Shown piece after piece: positions 23,570 to 31,615 of a DNA stretch of 42,801 nt. Source of the stretch: JBCCEV01 sp039030125 (GTDB lineage: Bacteria; Pseudomonadota; Gammaproteobacteria; Ga0077536); NCBI GenBank assembly GCA_039030125.1, contig JBCCEV010000013.1, positions 1 through 42,801 of the forward strand, given 5' to 3'. The notes under the pieces were generated by a model. That model was not told the origin of the DNA. It searched no databases and worked only from the letters and a program-made list of their open reading frames with translations. The translations under genes and the position numbers were made by a program. Numbering within the stretch: position 1 is the stretch's first letter; the number at the start of each line of letters is the position of its first letter.

Positions 23570-24163
23570 TCAGTCGACTGTCGCGATATGGCGCCTCGAC
23601 CCCTTTTCGCGCTCAAGTTTCCCTTCCCGAATTAGCAGACCTAGGAGGCTGTAAGAAAGGTAATCTTTGGAACCTCCACCGTAATCACTTCTTAGCCCGA
23701 GGTTGCTCGCAATATCCGCGTTTGTGACCCCTTGCGGGTTCGCTTTCGCGAACTCCAGTACAGTGCTCTTCAATAGCTCAAGTCCTAAATGAGCTTTCTC
23801 CTTGGCGCCATGCGGTATAACGCACCGATTCCGAGCTTTCTTTACCATACCGCTCGGAACAACCCGATTAGAAAGGATGCCTCCGGTTTCTTTCGTTCCA
23901 AACGCGGCGATAAGTTCAGCCTCCAGCCTTAAAGATTGAATTTCGCTAACAGAGTCGATGAGGATACTAACGATTACCTCCAAACCAGATTCGTGTATCT
24001 CCCGAATTATCTTGCTTTTCTCAGAACCGTCCGGCTTCACAAGATGGTCATACGCCCTGGTCCCCGTACCCTTACCTATATAGAAAGGTAAGGCTGGATT
24101 AGATCGAGGATCTTTCAGCGCATAAACGTAATATGACGTCTCAATATGCTCGCCGCTTACCAT
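23570..24163 (-). CDS. GIY-YIG nuclease-domain protein with C-terminal winged helix
   Basis: This 197-residue protein begins with a LEM-3-like GIY-YIG domain: YYVYALKDP (about residues 11-19), FYIGKGTGTRAYDHL (about 27-41) carrying the YIG-like strand and catalytic Arg, and a Glu in RLEAELIAAFG (about 77-87). The C-terminal 70 residues (VLEFAKANPQGVTNADIA... LLGLLIREGKLERE) look like a winged helix. GIY-YIG enzymes cut DNA using a metal ion. It starts 33 bases after hamB on the same strand and is probably the third gene of the hamAB transcript. It is not part of the standard two-gene Hachiman system. Confidence 0.8.
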   Translation of the reverse strand: MVSGEHIETSYYVYALKDPRSNPALPFYIGKGTGTRAYDHLVKPDGSEKSKIIREIHESGLEVIVSILIDSVSEIQSLRLEAELIAAFGTKETGGILSNRVVPSGMVKKARNRCVIPHGAKEKAHLGLELLKSTVLEFAKANPQGVTNADIASNLGLRSDYGGGSKDYLSYSLLGLLIREGKLEREKGSRRHIATVD

Positions 24164-24196
24164 CTCTCAAGCGTCCGTAAGCTAGAAGCGACGTGC

Positions 24197-26770
24197 CTAA
24201 CTCTGCAGAATAATCCCATCAATCTCGCGCCTACAAATATCGGGAATATCCATCTGATCTAAAGGTCTCCGTCGTAACCACCTCTGCGTTTGCTGGCGAT
24301 CCATAGATTTGTTAGCGGCTTTGTCCGCCAAGACCTCCGCTGTTGTCCTGGATAAACCTAATCCGATCAAATTAACCATCGTATTGGAGGATGCTCCGAG
24401 CTCCAGATACAAGGGGATTGAAGGAACCTGTGTTGCTAAATCATTCAGTCCCTTTTCTTCCAAAACTTGAAGTAACAGATCGATATAACAACTCGTATAT
24501 TTTACGTATCGGAACCGAAGATCATTTTCGATAGTGCGGAGTACTTCTCTAACCACGGTCCCGATCTTTGGCTCTCTGCTCGTATTCGAACGTCGGTGAT
24601 TGAGAGCAGAATCGATAATCCGGGGGAGCGGGTAGCCGCGCATCCAATCGACCGCTTGGCGCGCAAAGAATGTGTGTGCTTTGTCCTGCTTAGGCCGACA
24701 TTCAAAGTGATTATGGATTCGCTTGAATAAGCGTAAATAACTTTCATATACGCCTTCGGAAAGGGGATGCTTCGGAATAAGCTCCGCTGGCTCCTTCTCA
24801 TCTATCCGTTTCGAAAGATAACTGTACATCTCTTCTACTCGGAAAACAGAGATATTGATATGTCGTTCAGATATATGGACGGGTACCTCCAAACCCTCGT
24901 TTATGGATGCGAACTCGCGCGCTAATTCGTCTTCGATGCCATGGGGGAGCTCCACGGGGCTTTTGCTCAAAGTAGAACCAAGCCTCCCTCGTCTAAAGTC
25001 GTTAAACAGCTTAACGAAAACGTTTTCTAAAACTTCCTCCTGGCCGGAACCAACGTCGTGGTCGCGGATAAAACCAAGGAACTCCGGGTATCGCTCTTTT
25101 ATCGCTTGGAAAATAGTTGGCGTAATTTCGACCTCACGATCATCCTCAAGAGGTTTCGAATCCCATTTGTCGTAATCAATGAGGAATACGTTTCCTTCGA
25201 ATTCCTTACCCAACCGGCCAGCTCTCCCTGCTAAGTTCCAGAATTCGACGGGTGACAGTGGCTCATCTCCACCTTTAGTCGGATTCAGCATGAACATGTT
25301 CTTAGCTGGCAGGTTTACACCGTGCAGTAACGTCGTAGTGCATACGATGTGGGTCAATACATTTTCTGAAAATGCCTCCTCTAAGCCTTTCCGAAGTAGT
25401 GTGGGGAGGTTCCCAAAGTGAAAAGCGGTGCCCGCACGTATGCACGAGGCGAGCACATACTGTGGGTGCAGATGGTCTTCCACGAACTTCGCGAGATTTT
25501 CGCGATATTCTTTTTCAGAGTTCTCGCTCTCGGAGAACTCGTCGTTCAGATCTGCAATCTTTGCGGCGACATCTTCGCACCCGGCCTGACCATCGAAATA
25601 AACGATGCTTTGCGATTTCTGGCCGAACCACCAGCTAAGAACTGCTAGTTTTTGCTTGTTGTCTCCAAATAGTTCTACAGGGACAGAGCGTTCTCCGATC
25701 CCTTGAAATTCTCCGTTGATTTTTGCGGTAATTTGAACTTGATTTCTATTCAAATCCGTAGAATTCAATCCGATAAGATTCTGCGCGACACTTGTATCGG
25801 AAGTAGTGATCTCTTCGTAATCTGTAATCCCGAAACACCCAGAGAACACGTCTAGGTTCTTTACAGCTGGCGTGCCAAATAAAAATTGAGCCGAACCTTG
25901 GCCAGCTCGAACCCGTTCCAATACGGTGTGTAAAACGACGCCCCGACTGCCTTCGGACAACAATTGCGCTTCATCGACTACGAGTAAGTCGATCGGGATT
26001 CCAGGATCGTGCTCAAGCAATAATTGAAGACGTTCTTGGGTAAGTACGTAAATCCCATTGGACATTCCAAGATCTTCACGTGCAAGCGGAACCACGCTAA
26101 CACCACACTCAGATACATCAATTTCTCTTAGTACCGATGTTATCGCTGCGGCTACTTGTGAAATCAACGCTCGCGTAGGGACGATATACACGGCGATGAA
26201 GTCTCCGTTTTCGGCCACCTTGCTAACGAGAAATCTTTGAAGCACGTATGACTTACCCGATGAAGTAGGCGCCGTTATTGCTGTCGCATTCCCTTTTTCA
26301 AGGGACCGCCAAAGCCGAATTTGGAAATCGGTGAACGTTTCAAACACGCCGGATGCGAGCTTCACAGTATTCGATTCGCGATGAGATTCCGTTTCTAGCC
26401 AAAGTTTTCCCAGCAACCCCTCCGTGCTACCAACCCGATCATTTAAGAACCGCTCTGCGGGAAAATTTCCTATCCGCGTCAAGATCAAACTCGCAGCTTC
26501 AGCGATCTGAGTTCCGAACTCCTGCGACGCCAAAGAATCGATTGCTATCGAGCAAATTTTATAGGCGGCGCTTCTATGTTGTTCATCGTTACTCGCCGCA
26601 AGAATAGAAGCAGCGTTAAGAAGCCTGCTCATTTGTTCAAACTGAAGGTCGAAGGAAAAAAGCGATTCGACTTGCAATGCTCGGTGCAAATGCCCCTCTG
26701 ACGCTCGCTCCAGTTCCGAATGGAACTCTCGATGCGACCACACTTGGGCAGCTAAATCTTGGATACTCAC
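24197..26770 (-). CDS. hamB: HamB, superfamily 2 helicase of a Hachiman defence system
   Basis: This 857-residue DExH-type helicase shows the ATPase motifs in order: I TAPTSSGKSYV (about residues 166-176), Ia VPTRALISQV, II VVDEAQLL (about 267-274), III FLFGTPAV, V VCTTTLLHGVNLPAKNMF and VI FWNLAGRAGRLGKEFEGN. The Ski2-like GRAGR form of motif VI fits HamB. In Hachiman, HamB scans DNA and releases HamA when it meets damage or phage intermediates. The start is GTG at 26770, overlapping the hamA stop (GTGA). The lower G+C content relative to the chromosome supports transfer. Confidence 0.85.
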   Translation of the reverse strand: MSIQDLAAQVWSHREFHSELERASEGHLHRALQVESLFSFDLQFEQMSRLLNAASILAASNDEQHRSAAYKICSIAIDSLASQEFGTQIAEAASLILTRIGNFPAERFLNDRVGSTEGLLGKLWLETESHRESNTVKLASGVFETFTDFQIRLWRSLEKGNATAITAPTSSGKSYVLQRFLVSKVAENGDFIAVYIVPTRALISQVAAAITSVLREIDVSECGVSVVPLAREDLGMSNGIYVLTQERLQLLLEHDPGIPIDLLVVDEAQLLSEGSRGVVLHTVLERVRAGQGSAQFLFGTPAVKNLDVFSGCFGITDYEEITTSDTSVAQNLIGLNSTDLNRNQVQITAKINGEFQGIGERSVPVELFGDNKQKLAVLSWWFGQKSQSIVYFDGQAGCEDVAAKIADLNDEFSESENSEKEYRENLAKFVEDHLHPQYVLASCIRAGTAFHFGNLPTLLRKGLEEAFSENVLTHIVCTTTLLHGVNLPAKNMFMLNPTKGGDEPLSPVEFWNLAGRAGRLGKEFEGNVFLIDYDKWDSKPLEDDREVEITPTIFQAIKERYPEFLGFIRDHDVGSGQEEVLENVFVKLFNDFRRGRLGSTLSKSPVELPHGIEDELAREFASINEGLEVPVHISERHINISVFRVEEMYSYLSKRIDEKEPAELIPKHPLSEGVYESYLRLFKRIHNHFECRPKQDKAHTFFARQAVDWMRGYPLPRIIDSALNHRRSNTSREPKIGTVVREVLRTIENDLRFRYVKYTSCYIDLLLQVLEEKGLNDLATQVPSIPLYLELGASSNTMVNLIGLGLSRTTAEVLADKAANKSMDRQQTQRWLRRRPLDQMDIPDICRREIDGIILQS

Positions 26771-27738
26771 GTCAACCTCTGATTGAATTCGTTTCGAAAA
26801 TCATCGATCGATTTAAACGGAAATAGAAAAAACCAAAGATTTAAATCTTCCAAAATCGGGTGGCCCGAAACTTTGTTCTCAATTAGCGTTTTCGCAGTAG
26901 CGACTCGCCGCTCGTATCTGTCCTTAAATTCATCTTCGATCTTGGACTTATCCCCGGTAGCGATCGTTTCGTAGATACCAAAATCGAAACAAAGAAGGCA
27001 TGCGTGCGCTTCGATCTTTTCCGTAGTTCTATTCGAGTATGGATCCAAGTAGTCGAAAAACTTCTTACGGATAGCCAGATCATTTGTCGCTAGAGAGAAG
27101 TGGTCGTGGACAATTTGAAGCTCTCGCTCTCTCGGTACTCCTGTGCCCGCGACGCTATGAAAGTTGGTTATTGAATCCAAGGCATCGTTTAGTGCACTCG
27201 AAAACCCTTTATGGGCTTTTGCTTCCCCCCACAGCAAAATCAAGGTTTCCCCATCGTCGTCAAGCTTTGCGTGGATGCCATCAACACCATGAAAATGCAT
27301 CATTCCACTGGTTTTCAGCCCCATCTTGGAAACCACTTGCGGGGCCGCTATGACAAGCTCGAGAAGAGCAAACAGTAATAATTCTGAGGGCTCCCCGGAG
27401 ATGGACTCTTGCTCTCGCGCTCTTACGAATAAGCGCCGCGCTTTGTCGGCAAGGTCTTGGAACACAGATAGGTCGTTATTCAACAAATATTTGGCTTCGG
27501 CGTCCTGAATCTCCGCGTATGGCAGACAGTAGTAGATTATGTACTGATAAAGGAACGCGACGAGATCGCGCTGTGCAGGGAGTCGATCCGAGAACTTCAA
27601 GTAGAAGAATCTCCCTTGCAGCCGATCTCCTGAAATCTCCCAATCAAATTTCAGTTCACGTACGAGTGCGTGTAGACGAGACTGCGCTTCACTTGGCAAC
27701 GTGATTAGTTCATTGAAGCCACCAAACGTGCTGCTCAT
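26767..27738 (-). CDS. hamA: HamA, DUF1837 nuclease of a Hachiman defence system
   Basis: This 323-residue protein has the DUF1837 core FHGVDGIHAKLDD (about residues 176-188) followed by LILLWGEAKAHKGFSSALND (about 194-213). The Asp and the GEAK Glu-x-Lys make a PD-(D/E)xK nuclease site. HamA is the effector of Hachiman: it degrades DNA when freed by HamB, which ends the infected cell or clears phage DNA. The order hamA-hamB, the 4-base overlap and both lengths match the known system. No clear ribosome site precedes the ATG. The upstream gap 27739-27945 holds one inverted repeat and no gene. Confidence 0.85.
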   Translation of the reverse strand: MSSTFGGFNELITLPSEAQSRLHALVRELKFDWEISGDRLQGRFFYLKFSDRLPAQRDLVAFLYQYIIYYCLPYAEIQDAEAKYLLNNDLSVFQDLADKARRLFVRAREQESISGEPSELLLFALLELVIAAPQVVSKMGLKTSGMMHFHGVDGIHAKLDDDGETLILLWGEAKAHKGFSSALNDALDSITNFHSVAGTGVPRERELQIVHDHFSLATNDLAIRKKFFDYLDPYSNRTTEKIEAHACLLCFDFGIYETIATGDKSKIEDEFKDRYERRVATAKTLIENKVSGHPILEDLNLWFFLFPFKSIDDFRNEFNQRLT

Positions 27739-27778
27739 GTGACAGTCGAGAGCGTGGCGGCGGGGCCCTGCTTACTTA

Positions 27779-27794
27779 TATTGCAATAGCAATA
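27779..27794. promoter_or_regulatory. Inverted repeat upstream of hamA
   Basis: TATTGC-AATA-GCAATA has perfect 6-base arms and lies about 40 bases upstream of the hamA start, in an A+T-rich stretch that also holds a TATAAG -10-like box on the minus strand. It could be a repressor site. No cognate regulator is evident in the island apart from the AlpA-like protein. Confidence 0.3.
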
Positions 27795-27945
27795 CCTTGC
27801 GTAAGAGGGTAAGCGAACTGCCGAGTTGTTCGTGTCCATTCCGAAATCCATTCCCTAGTCCCATGGGATACGAAAGCGTCGAACGTCTGCCTAACTATAA
27901 AGCAAAGTCTCGATAACAAGAATCCTAAAACGTTGGTGGAAATAT

Positions 27946-28719
27946 CTACTTTTTTGCAATGACATAGTGCTGATCCTCGAGCTCAAACTCGAATCGAACC
28001 AATGACGGTTTGTAAAGGCCGCAGCTAATTAGCTCTGCATCTTCTATGTCGAATATAGCCACATTTTGGCCTTTTTTATCCAGAAGGCTCTTATAGACGA
28101 TGCCATCGAAACCTTCTTTTCGAAAAACCTCTGCGAGGATCTGAGTGGGCACATAGTCGCTGTTGGAATCGCTAGGTGAAATAGGGCTTGAATAGGCGTG
28201 ATCGATATCTCCCCATACGCATTTCTCAATCTCAGCTTTGGACGGCTCCTCAAAATAGAATTTGGTTTGCGTCGCCCCATGGAACGCTGAGCAGTTGATC
28301 AGCGTTAGATCACGAACGATTTTGAACCTCGCAGCAGAAATTAAACTATCTAGCCAGGGTCTAACCTCAGACATAGCTGTTTTTGAGTCGCTTGCACAAT
28401 ATAGGACCGGTATGCCTATTGCGTTAGCCCTCCCTTCTCTCGCGAACTCGGGAGTTGGTTTCATCTCCTTCGGCCCAAGAGCGGCTGGAATTTCGAAATC
28501 CGGGTGCCCCATATCCGCTGATCGCCAAGAGTGACCAACCCTTGCTCTCCAAAAAATCGTACCGAGCGGCATAGTCATTTTTCGCTTGGAGCAAGAACCA
28601 CGAACCCCATGTAAGAAAGATTCCGTTTCCTCATCAAAAATGAAGCGATCGGAATTTCTAACTTTTCGCTCGAAGGATTTGTAACTTCTCCAGCTCGCGA
28701 AAGACGATTCTTGACTCAT
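27946..28719 (-). CDS. RES-domain NAD+ phosphorylase-type protein
   Basis: This 257-residue protein has the RES domain that in toxins breaks down NAD+. The three name residues are visible: Arg in LGTIFWRARVGHS (about residue 55), Glu in TAMSEVRPW (about 120), and Ser in GIVYKSLLDKKGQNVAIFD (about 227). An N-terminal helical segment (FASWRSYKSFERKVRNSDRF) precedes the domain. The ATG at 28719 is chosen because GGAG lies 6 bases upstream; an earlier in-frame start at 28869 has no such site and would run toward the island end. No Xre or MbcA-like antitoxin gene is adjacent, so it may be a stand-alone defence effector. Confidence 0.8.
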   Translation of the reverse strand: MSQESSFASWRSYKSFERKVRNSDRFIFDEETESFLHGVRGSCSKRKMTMPLGTIFWRARVGHSWRSADMGHPDFEIPAALGPKEMKPTPEFAREGRANAIGIPVLYCASDSKTAMSEVRPWLDSLISAARFKIVRDLTLINCSAFHGATQTKFYFEEPSKAEIEKCVWGDIDHAYSSPISPSDSNSDYVPTQILAEVFRKEGFDGIVYKSLLDKKGQNVAIFDIEDAELISCGLYKPSLVRFEFELEDQHYVIAKK

Positions 28720-28820
28720 TTCAACTCCAAATCGGGGAAACTGGTCAGAAACTCCAATATATTTGGGAAAACTTGAAACCTTAGGTATGAATTCAAAACT
28801 ATCGTGAGGTCGACAGTTCG

Positions 28821-28840
28821 GTAGCACGGGAGTAGCACCG
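28821..28840. repeat. Candidate integrase arm-type site, right end
   Basis: GTAGCACGGGAGTAGCACCG differs at two central bases from the site at 19315-19334, in the same orientation. It lies 43 bases inside the att repeat within the intact tRNA. Paired sites near both element ends are expected for arm-binding integrases. Confidence 0.55.
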
Positions 28841-28883
28841 CTGACTACAACTTTCAGACACATCTCCATAACTTATTGAAAAA

Positions 28884-28959
28884 TGGTGCCGGCTGCGGGA
28901 CTCGAACTCGCGACCTGATGCTTACAAGGCAACTGCTCTACCAACTGAGCTAAGCCGGC
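28884..28959 (-). tRNA. tRNA-Thr (anticodon TGT)
   Basis: The 76-base minus-strand gene starts GCCGGCT, has the D arm GCTC-AGTTGGTA-GAGC, the anticodon loop CTTGTAA, the T arm GCGAG-TTCGAGT-CTCGC-like pairing (GCGAG/CCCGC with one mismatch) and ends AGCCGGC-ACCA with CCA encoded. One T-T mismatch lies in the anticodon stem. The acceptor stem is perfect. The gene is the island attachment site, and integration rebuilt its 3' end. Its place after coaX-SPOR corresponds to thrU in enteric genomes. Confidence 0.93.
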
Positions 28960-28968
28960 GCTGGTTTG

Positions 28969-28974
28969 ATTGTA
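28969..28974 (-). promoter_or_regulatory. -10 box of tRNA-Thr
   Basis: TACAAT (five of six) on the minus strand ends 9 bases before the tRNA 5' end, which suits a short tRNA leader. No good -35 hexamer is seen. Confidence 0.35.
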
Positions 28975-29084
28975 ATGTGCCCACCATCCCTGGCGGCGTT
29001 CTTGAAGCTTCGTTCACCCCCGGGCCGCTCCTTGTCTACGCCCTCGTCGGGAAAGCGCGGCATTACTTGGCGCTTCCGACTGCT

Positions 29085-29110
29085 GACTCTCTCAGTTGAG
29101 CTAAGCCGGC
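29085..29110 (-). pseudogene. Degenerate tRNA 5' fragment
   Basis: On the minus strand, GCCGGCTTAGCTCA (29110-29097) repeats the first 14 bases of the intact tRNA-Thr 150 bases away. A D-arm-like GCTC...GAGT follows. After that the match ends: there is no anticodon loop, T arm or 3' acceptor. The rest of 28960-29129 contains no gene. It is a remnant of a second tRNA or an old recombination scar. Confidence 0.5.
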
Positions 29111-29129
29111 GTTGACCTGGAAGCGGATT

Positions 29130-29855
29130 CTAAAGAGTCGCCTTTTCTGCGGCAATTTCCTCGCAATTGATCGGCGCGTATTCGGCGCCCAATTCGTCAG
29201 CCGCCTGTTCAAACCCCGCCAGCATCTGTGCCCTGATCCAGTATTGCTGGATATCGTCTTGGCGGGGAACCACAACCGGCGAGTAACCATGTTCATTAAG
29301 CTCAGCAAGCCTGCGGGCCACTGAATCTTGCGAACGAAATAAGCCCAGTGAGATTGCATTACTTAAACCGCCACGGCGGATCCGCAAGTAATCGGATACG
29401 CCTTGAGCCGCTAATGCATCAACTTGTGCTTGTGCTTCCGCGTCCGACTCGGGCTCCAGGAATACCCAGTAGAGGGTCCGCGATTCCACAACCTCCGACT
29501 GAGTCCCGAGCCACGCCGTTTGTCCGCGCAGGGACGCCAGTAGGTCTTCCAAATCAGGATCACTGGTGACCGGCCCGAATTCGTAACAAGTTTGCGATGC
29601 CTCAGATTCGTCATTGATTTCAATAAACGTCCGCTCGCCTTCGCTCTGTGCTTGTCCAGCATCGCTATCTTTATCGGTCCGCCGCGTGGGCGGCGTATCA
29701 AGCTCGCCAAGCAGTTTGATCCTTGGGGCATCGTCATAATGATTCACCGGGTTAGCTTGATGATCGACCACACGTTTCGACACCCAGCGATCGTAGTGAA
29801 TACCGAAATACACCGCGTTCACTAGCACCATCAGAACGACCCCGTATTTAAGCAC
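29130..29855 (-). CDS. SPOR-domain protein
   Basis: This 241-residue single-pass membrane protein has an N-terminal helix (YGVVLMVLVNAVYFGIHY), a charged periplasmic linker with Thr/Asp/Glu, and a C-terminal SPOR domain of about 75 residues (YLRIRRGGLSNAISLGLFRSQ... GYSPVVVPRQDDIQQYWIRA). SPOR domains bind denuded peptidoglycan glycan strands, often at the division site. The GTG at 29855 is chosen because it overlaps the coaX stop by 8 bases; a longer frame to 29948 would overlap coaX by about 100 bases. The birA-coaX-SPOR order is known in Pseudomonas and relatives. Confidence 0.82.
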   Translation of the reverse strand: MLKYGVVLMVLVNAVYFGIHYDRWVSKRVVDHQANPVNHYDDAPRIKLLGELDTPPTRRTDKDSDAGQAQSEGERTFIEINDESEASQTCYEFGPVTSDPDLEDLLASLRGQTAWLGTQSEVVESRTLYWVFLEPESDAEAQAQVDALAAQGVSDYLRIRRGGLSNAISLGLFRSQDSVARRLAELNEHGYSPVVVPRQDDIQQYWIRAQMLAGFEQAADELGAEYAPINCEEIAAEKATL

Positions 29856-30591
29856 GCGCCGATTCCTCGGCAACGGCCGCCAAGCCTTGCAAGACGAGAT
29901 CTGGCACATAGCAATAGGCGGGGCCCGACCAGTCGCAGCGTGCGCCACCGCCGCCGGTGATCAACCAATCGAAATAGAGGCCCGGGTAAGACTGCGTCAC
30001 CCGATGGTGTAGGCGATCGAGCAAGCCACCGATCATTTCCGAGATCCCAAGCCCAATCGCTTGGCGCGTTTCAAGCGCGAGGCCTTGCCTCTGAATACCA
30101 GCGGCCATGGGTAAGTCTGCTGTGCCCTGCGCCAATGCTCGCGCAATCAAACCCTCTCCTGGCGCGATAAGCCCACCAACGTGCACGCCATCGCCCAAAA
30201 CAACATCAAGCGTAATTGCAGTGCCGATATCGACGACACAGACGTTGCTATCCGTGAGTCGAAAACCCGCAATCGCGGCGAGCCACCGGTCAACACCTAG
30301 TTTTTCCGGATCTTTGTAGAGCGTCTTGAGACCAAGGGCGTCTGCACTCGGAGTCACGAAGTTGATTGGGAGGCCAAGCTCTGCTTTAGTCCACTGCGCC
30401 AGCGCATCAGTCAGCGCGGTCGCCCCAACCCTCGCTGCGAAAACACCCTCTGGTGCTTCACCATCCATCCACAACTTGCCGAGGCCATCGAAATCGGTGT
30501 CAGTAAGCGTCAAAGCCTGGTCGATCAGCTTTGCGCCGTCAGCTAGAGCGCATTTGATCGTCGAATTACCGATGTCGAAGAGCAACTTCAA
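29848..30591 (-). CDS. coaX: Type III pantothenate kinase
   Basis: This 247-residue cytosolic enzyme phosphorylates pantothenate, the first step to coenzyme A. The N-terminal phosphate motif LLFDIGNSTIKCAL (about residues 3-16) and the central CVVDIGTAITLDVVLGDGVHVGGLIAPG (about 118-145) are standard for the ASKHA-fold CoaX family. WLITGGGGARC near the C-terminus is the adenosine motif. It overlaps birA by 4 bases and is followed by the SPOR gene. CoaX enzymes are usually not inhibited by CoA and need a monovalent cation. Confidence 0.93.
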   Translation of the reverse strand: MKLLFDIGNSTIKCALADGAKLIDQALTLTDTDFDGLGKLWMDGEAPEGVFAARVGATALTDALAQWTKAELGLPINFVTPSADALGLKTLYKDPEKLGVDRWLAAIAGFRLTDSNVCVVDIGTAITLDVVLGDGVHVGGLIAPGEGLIARALAQGTADLPMAAGIQRQGLALETRQAIGLGISEMIGGLLDRLHHRVTQSYPGLYFDWLITGGGGARCDWSGPAYCYVPDLVLQGLAAVAEESARA

Positions 30592-31574
30592 CGTTGTTGG
30601 TCCGCGCGCAAGGTGCCTGACAAATAACTCCGGCAGCGGCCTTCCTGATCCTCGATCTGCAGCGCACCCGATGAATCGACACCGCGTGCGATGCCACGAA
30701 TATCTTGTTCGGGTAAGGCGAGCACCACGGCGCGGTTTGCATAGGCATCACGTTTTGACCACCGCTCGGCGAATACCTCAAAACCATCGCGTTCAAAAAT
30801 CTTTAATGCCGGACATAGCCCAGCGAGTACGCACGCCGCCACCTGCGCGCGATCAAGGACAACCGTAGGAGCCAACTCACTGAGATCGATCGCGCGTTGA
30901 TCGATCTCGCCGCTAACCGTCTTGATGTTGCGAACGTTAATGCCAAAACCGATCACCGCCACCGTAGCACCGCCGACTTGGGAACGCATTTCGATCAGAA
31001 TGCCACCCAATTTCGCGCCACGCGCGATAAGGTCGTTCGGCCACTTAAGATTCACTTGTATAGCGGCCAGCGATTCAAGTGCCTCGGCAATCACCAATCC
31101 CACCACCAAACTTAGTGCCGAAAAAGTCGCCGGTATCGACTCGAAATGCCAACCCAGCGAACAGTAAAGCCCGCTGCCCGGTGGCGATACCCAACGATCG
31201 CCGCGCCGGCCGCGGCCCGCGCTTTGGTAATCGGCAAGGAAAGCTGTTTGATGGATCGATTGTCGTTCGGACAATCGCAGCAGTTCCGTATTGGTTGACG
31301 TGCAAACCGGTTCGACGTGAATTTTGGGCGGTAGCTCCGGAATGCGGGCCGTCGCGATCGCCGCCATGATGCCCTCGGCGGAAAGCGCCTGATAACCGCC
31401 GGCTACCCGATAGCCGCGGGTGCGATCGGCATCGATCTCAACGCCAATCGATCGCAATGTGCGAATCAAATTCCAAATGGCCGCGCGACTCACGCCGAAT
31501 TCGTCCGCGAGTTGGCGGCCCGGACAGAACGTTCCATCGCCGAGTCGGCTAAGCAGTTCAAGTGCCCGGCGCAT
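30588..31574 (-). CDS. birA: Biotin-protein ligase / biotin operon repressor
   Basis: This 328-residue bifunctional protein attaches biotin to carrier proteins such as acetyl-CoA carboxylase BCCP and represses biotin genes. Residues 1-65 form a winged helix (LADEFGVSRAAIWNLIRTLRS). The catalytic domain shows CTSTNTEL (about 110-117), the biotinyl-AMP loop SAGRGRRGDRWVSPPGSGLY (about 137-156), KWPND and GGILIEM. The C-terminal SH3-like domain ends near IEDQEGRCRSYLSGTL. It overlaps coaX by four bases. The gene starts 41 bases after the VWA-FHA stop on the same strand. Confidence 0.93.
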   Translation of the reverse strand: MRRALELLSRLGDGTFCPGRQLADEFGVSRAAIWNLIRTLRSIGVEIDADRTRGYRVAGGYQALSAEGIMAAIATARIPELPPKIHVEPVCTSTNTELLRLSERQSIHQTAFLADYQSAGRGRRGDRWVSPPGSGLYCSLGWHFESIPATFSALSLVVGLVIAEALESLAAIQVNLKWPNDLIARGAKLGGILIEMRSQVGGATVAVIGFGINVRNIKTVSGEIDQRAIDLSELAPTVVLDRAQVAACVLAGLCPALKIFERDGFEVFAERWSKRDAYANRAVVLALPEQDIRGIARGVDSSGALQIEDQEGRCRSYLSGTLRADQQR

Positions 31575-31615
31575 GTGGCGCCGCCTATCGGAAAGCCCGC
31601 TGCAGCGTGCTTTCC

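Larger units (their letters stand above)
19150..28928. mobile_element. tRNA-Thr-integrated genomic island with replication and defence modules
   Basis: A perfect 45-bp direct repeat bounds the region; one copy is the 3' end of an intact tRNA-Thr. The unit length is about 9,734 bp. Inside are a tyrosine recombinase, an unknown gene, an AlpA-like protein and an HUH replication protein on the plus strand. A GIY-YIG gene, hamB, hamA and a RES gene lie on the minus strand. No capsid, terminase, portal or conjugation gene is present. It therefore resembles a small satellite or integrative element that depends on a helper for transfer. The cargo half looks clearly richer in A+T than the flanking chromosome. 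The integrase lies at the end away from the intact tRNA. Confidence 0.92.

Noticed and set aside
21489..27851. CCATGCCGAAATCCAT (21489) and CCATTCCGAAATCCAT (27836), a 15-of-16 match within the island
   Set aside because: One pair of this length and quality is expected by chance in a region this size, and there is no third copy or clear symmetry.
28720..28869. In-frame 50-residue N-terminal extension of the RES protein
   Set aside because: No ribosome site before 28869, the added residues do not look like a domain, and GGAG before 28719 supports the shorter form.
29035..29089. Hairpin TCGGGAAAGCGC/GCGCTTCCGA as terminator of the SPOR gene
   Set aside because: The stem has a bulge and no T-run follows on the minus strand; it may be part of the degenerate tRNA remnant.
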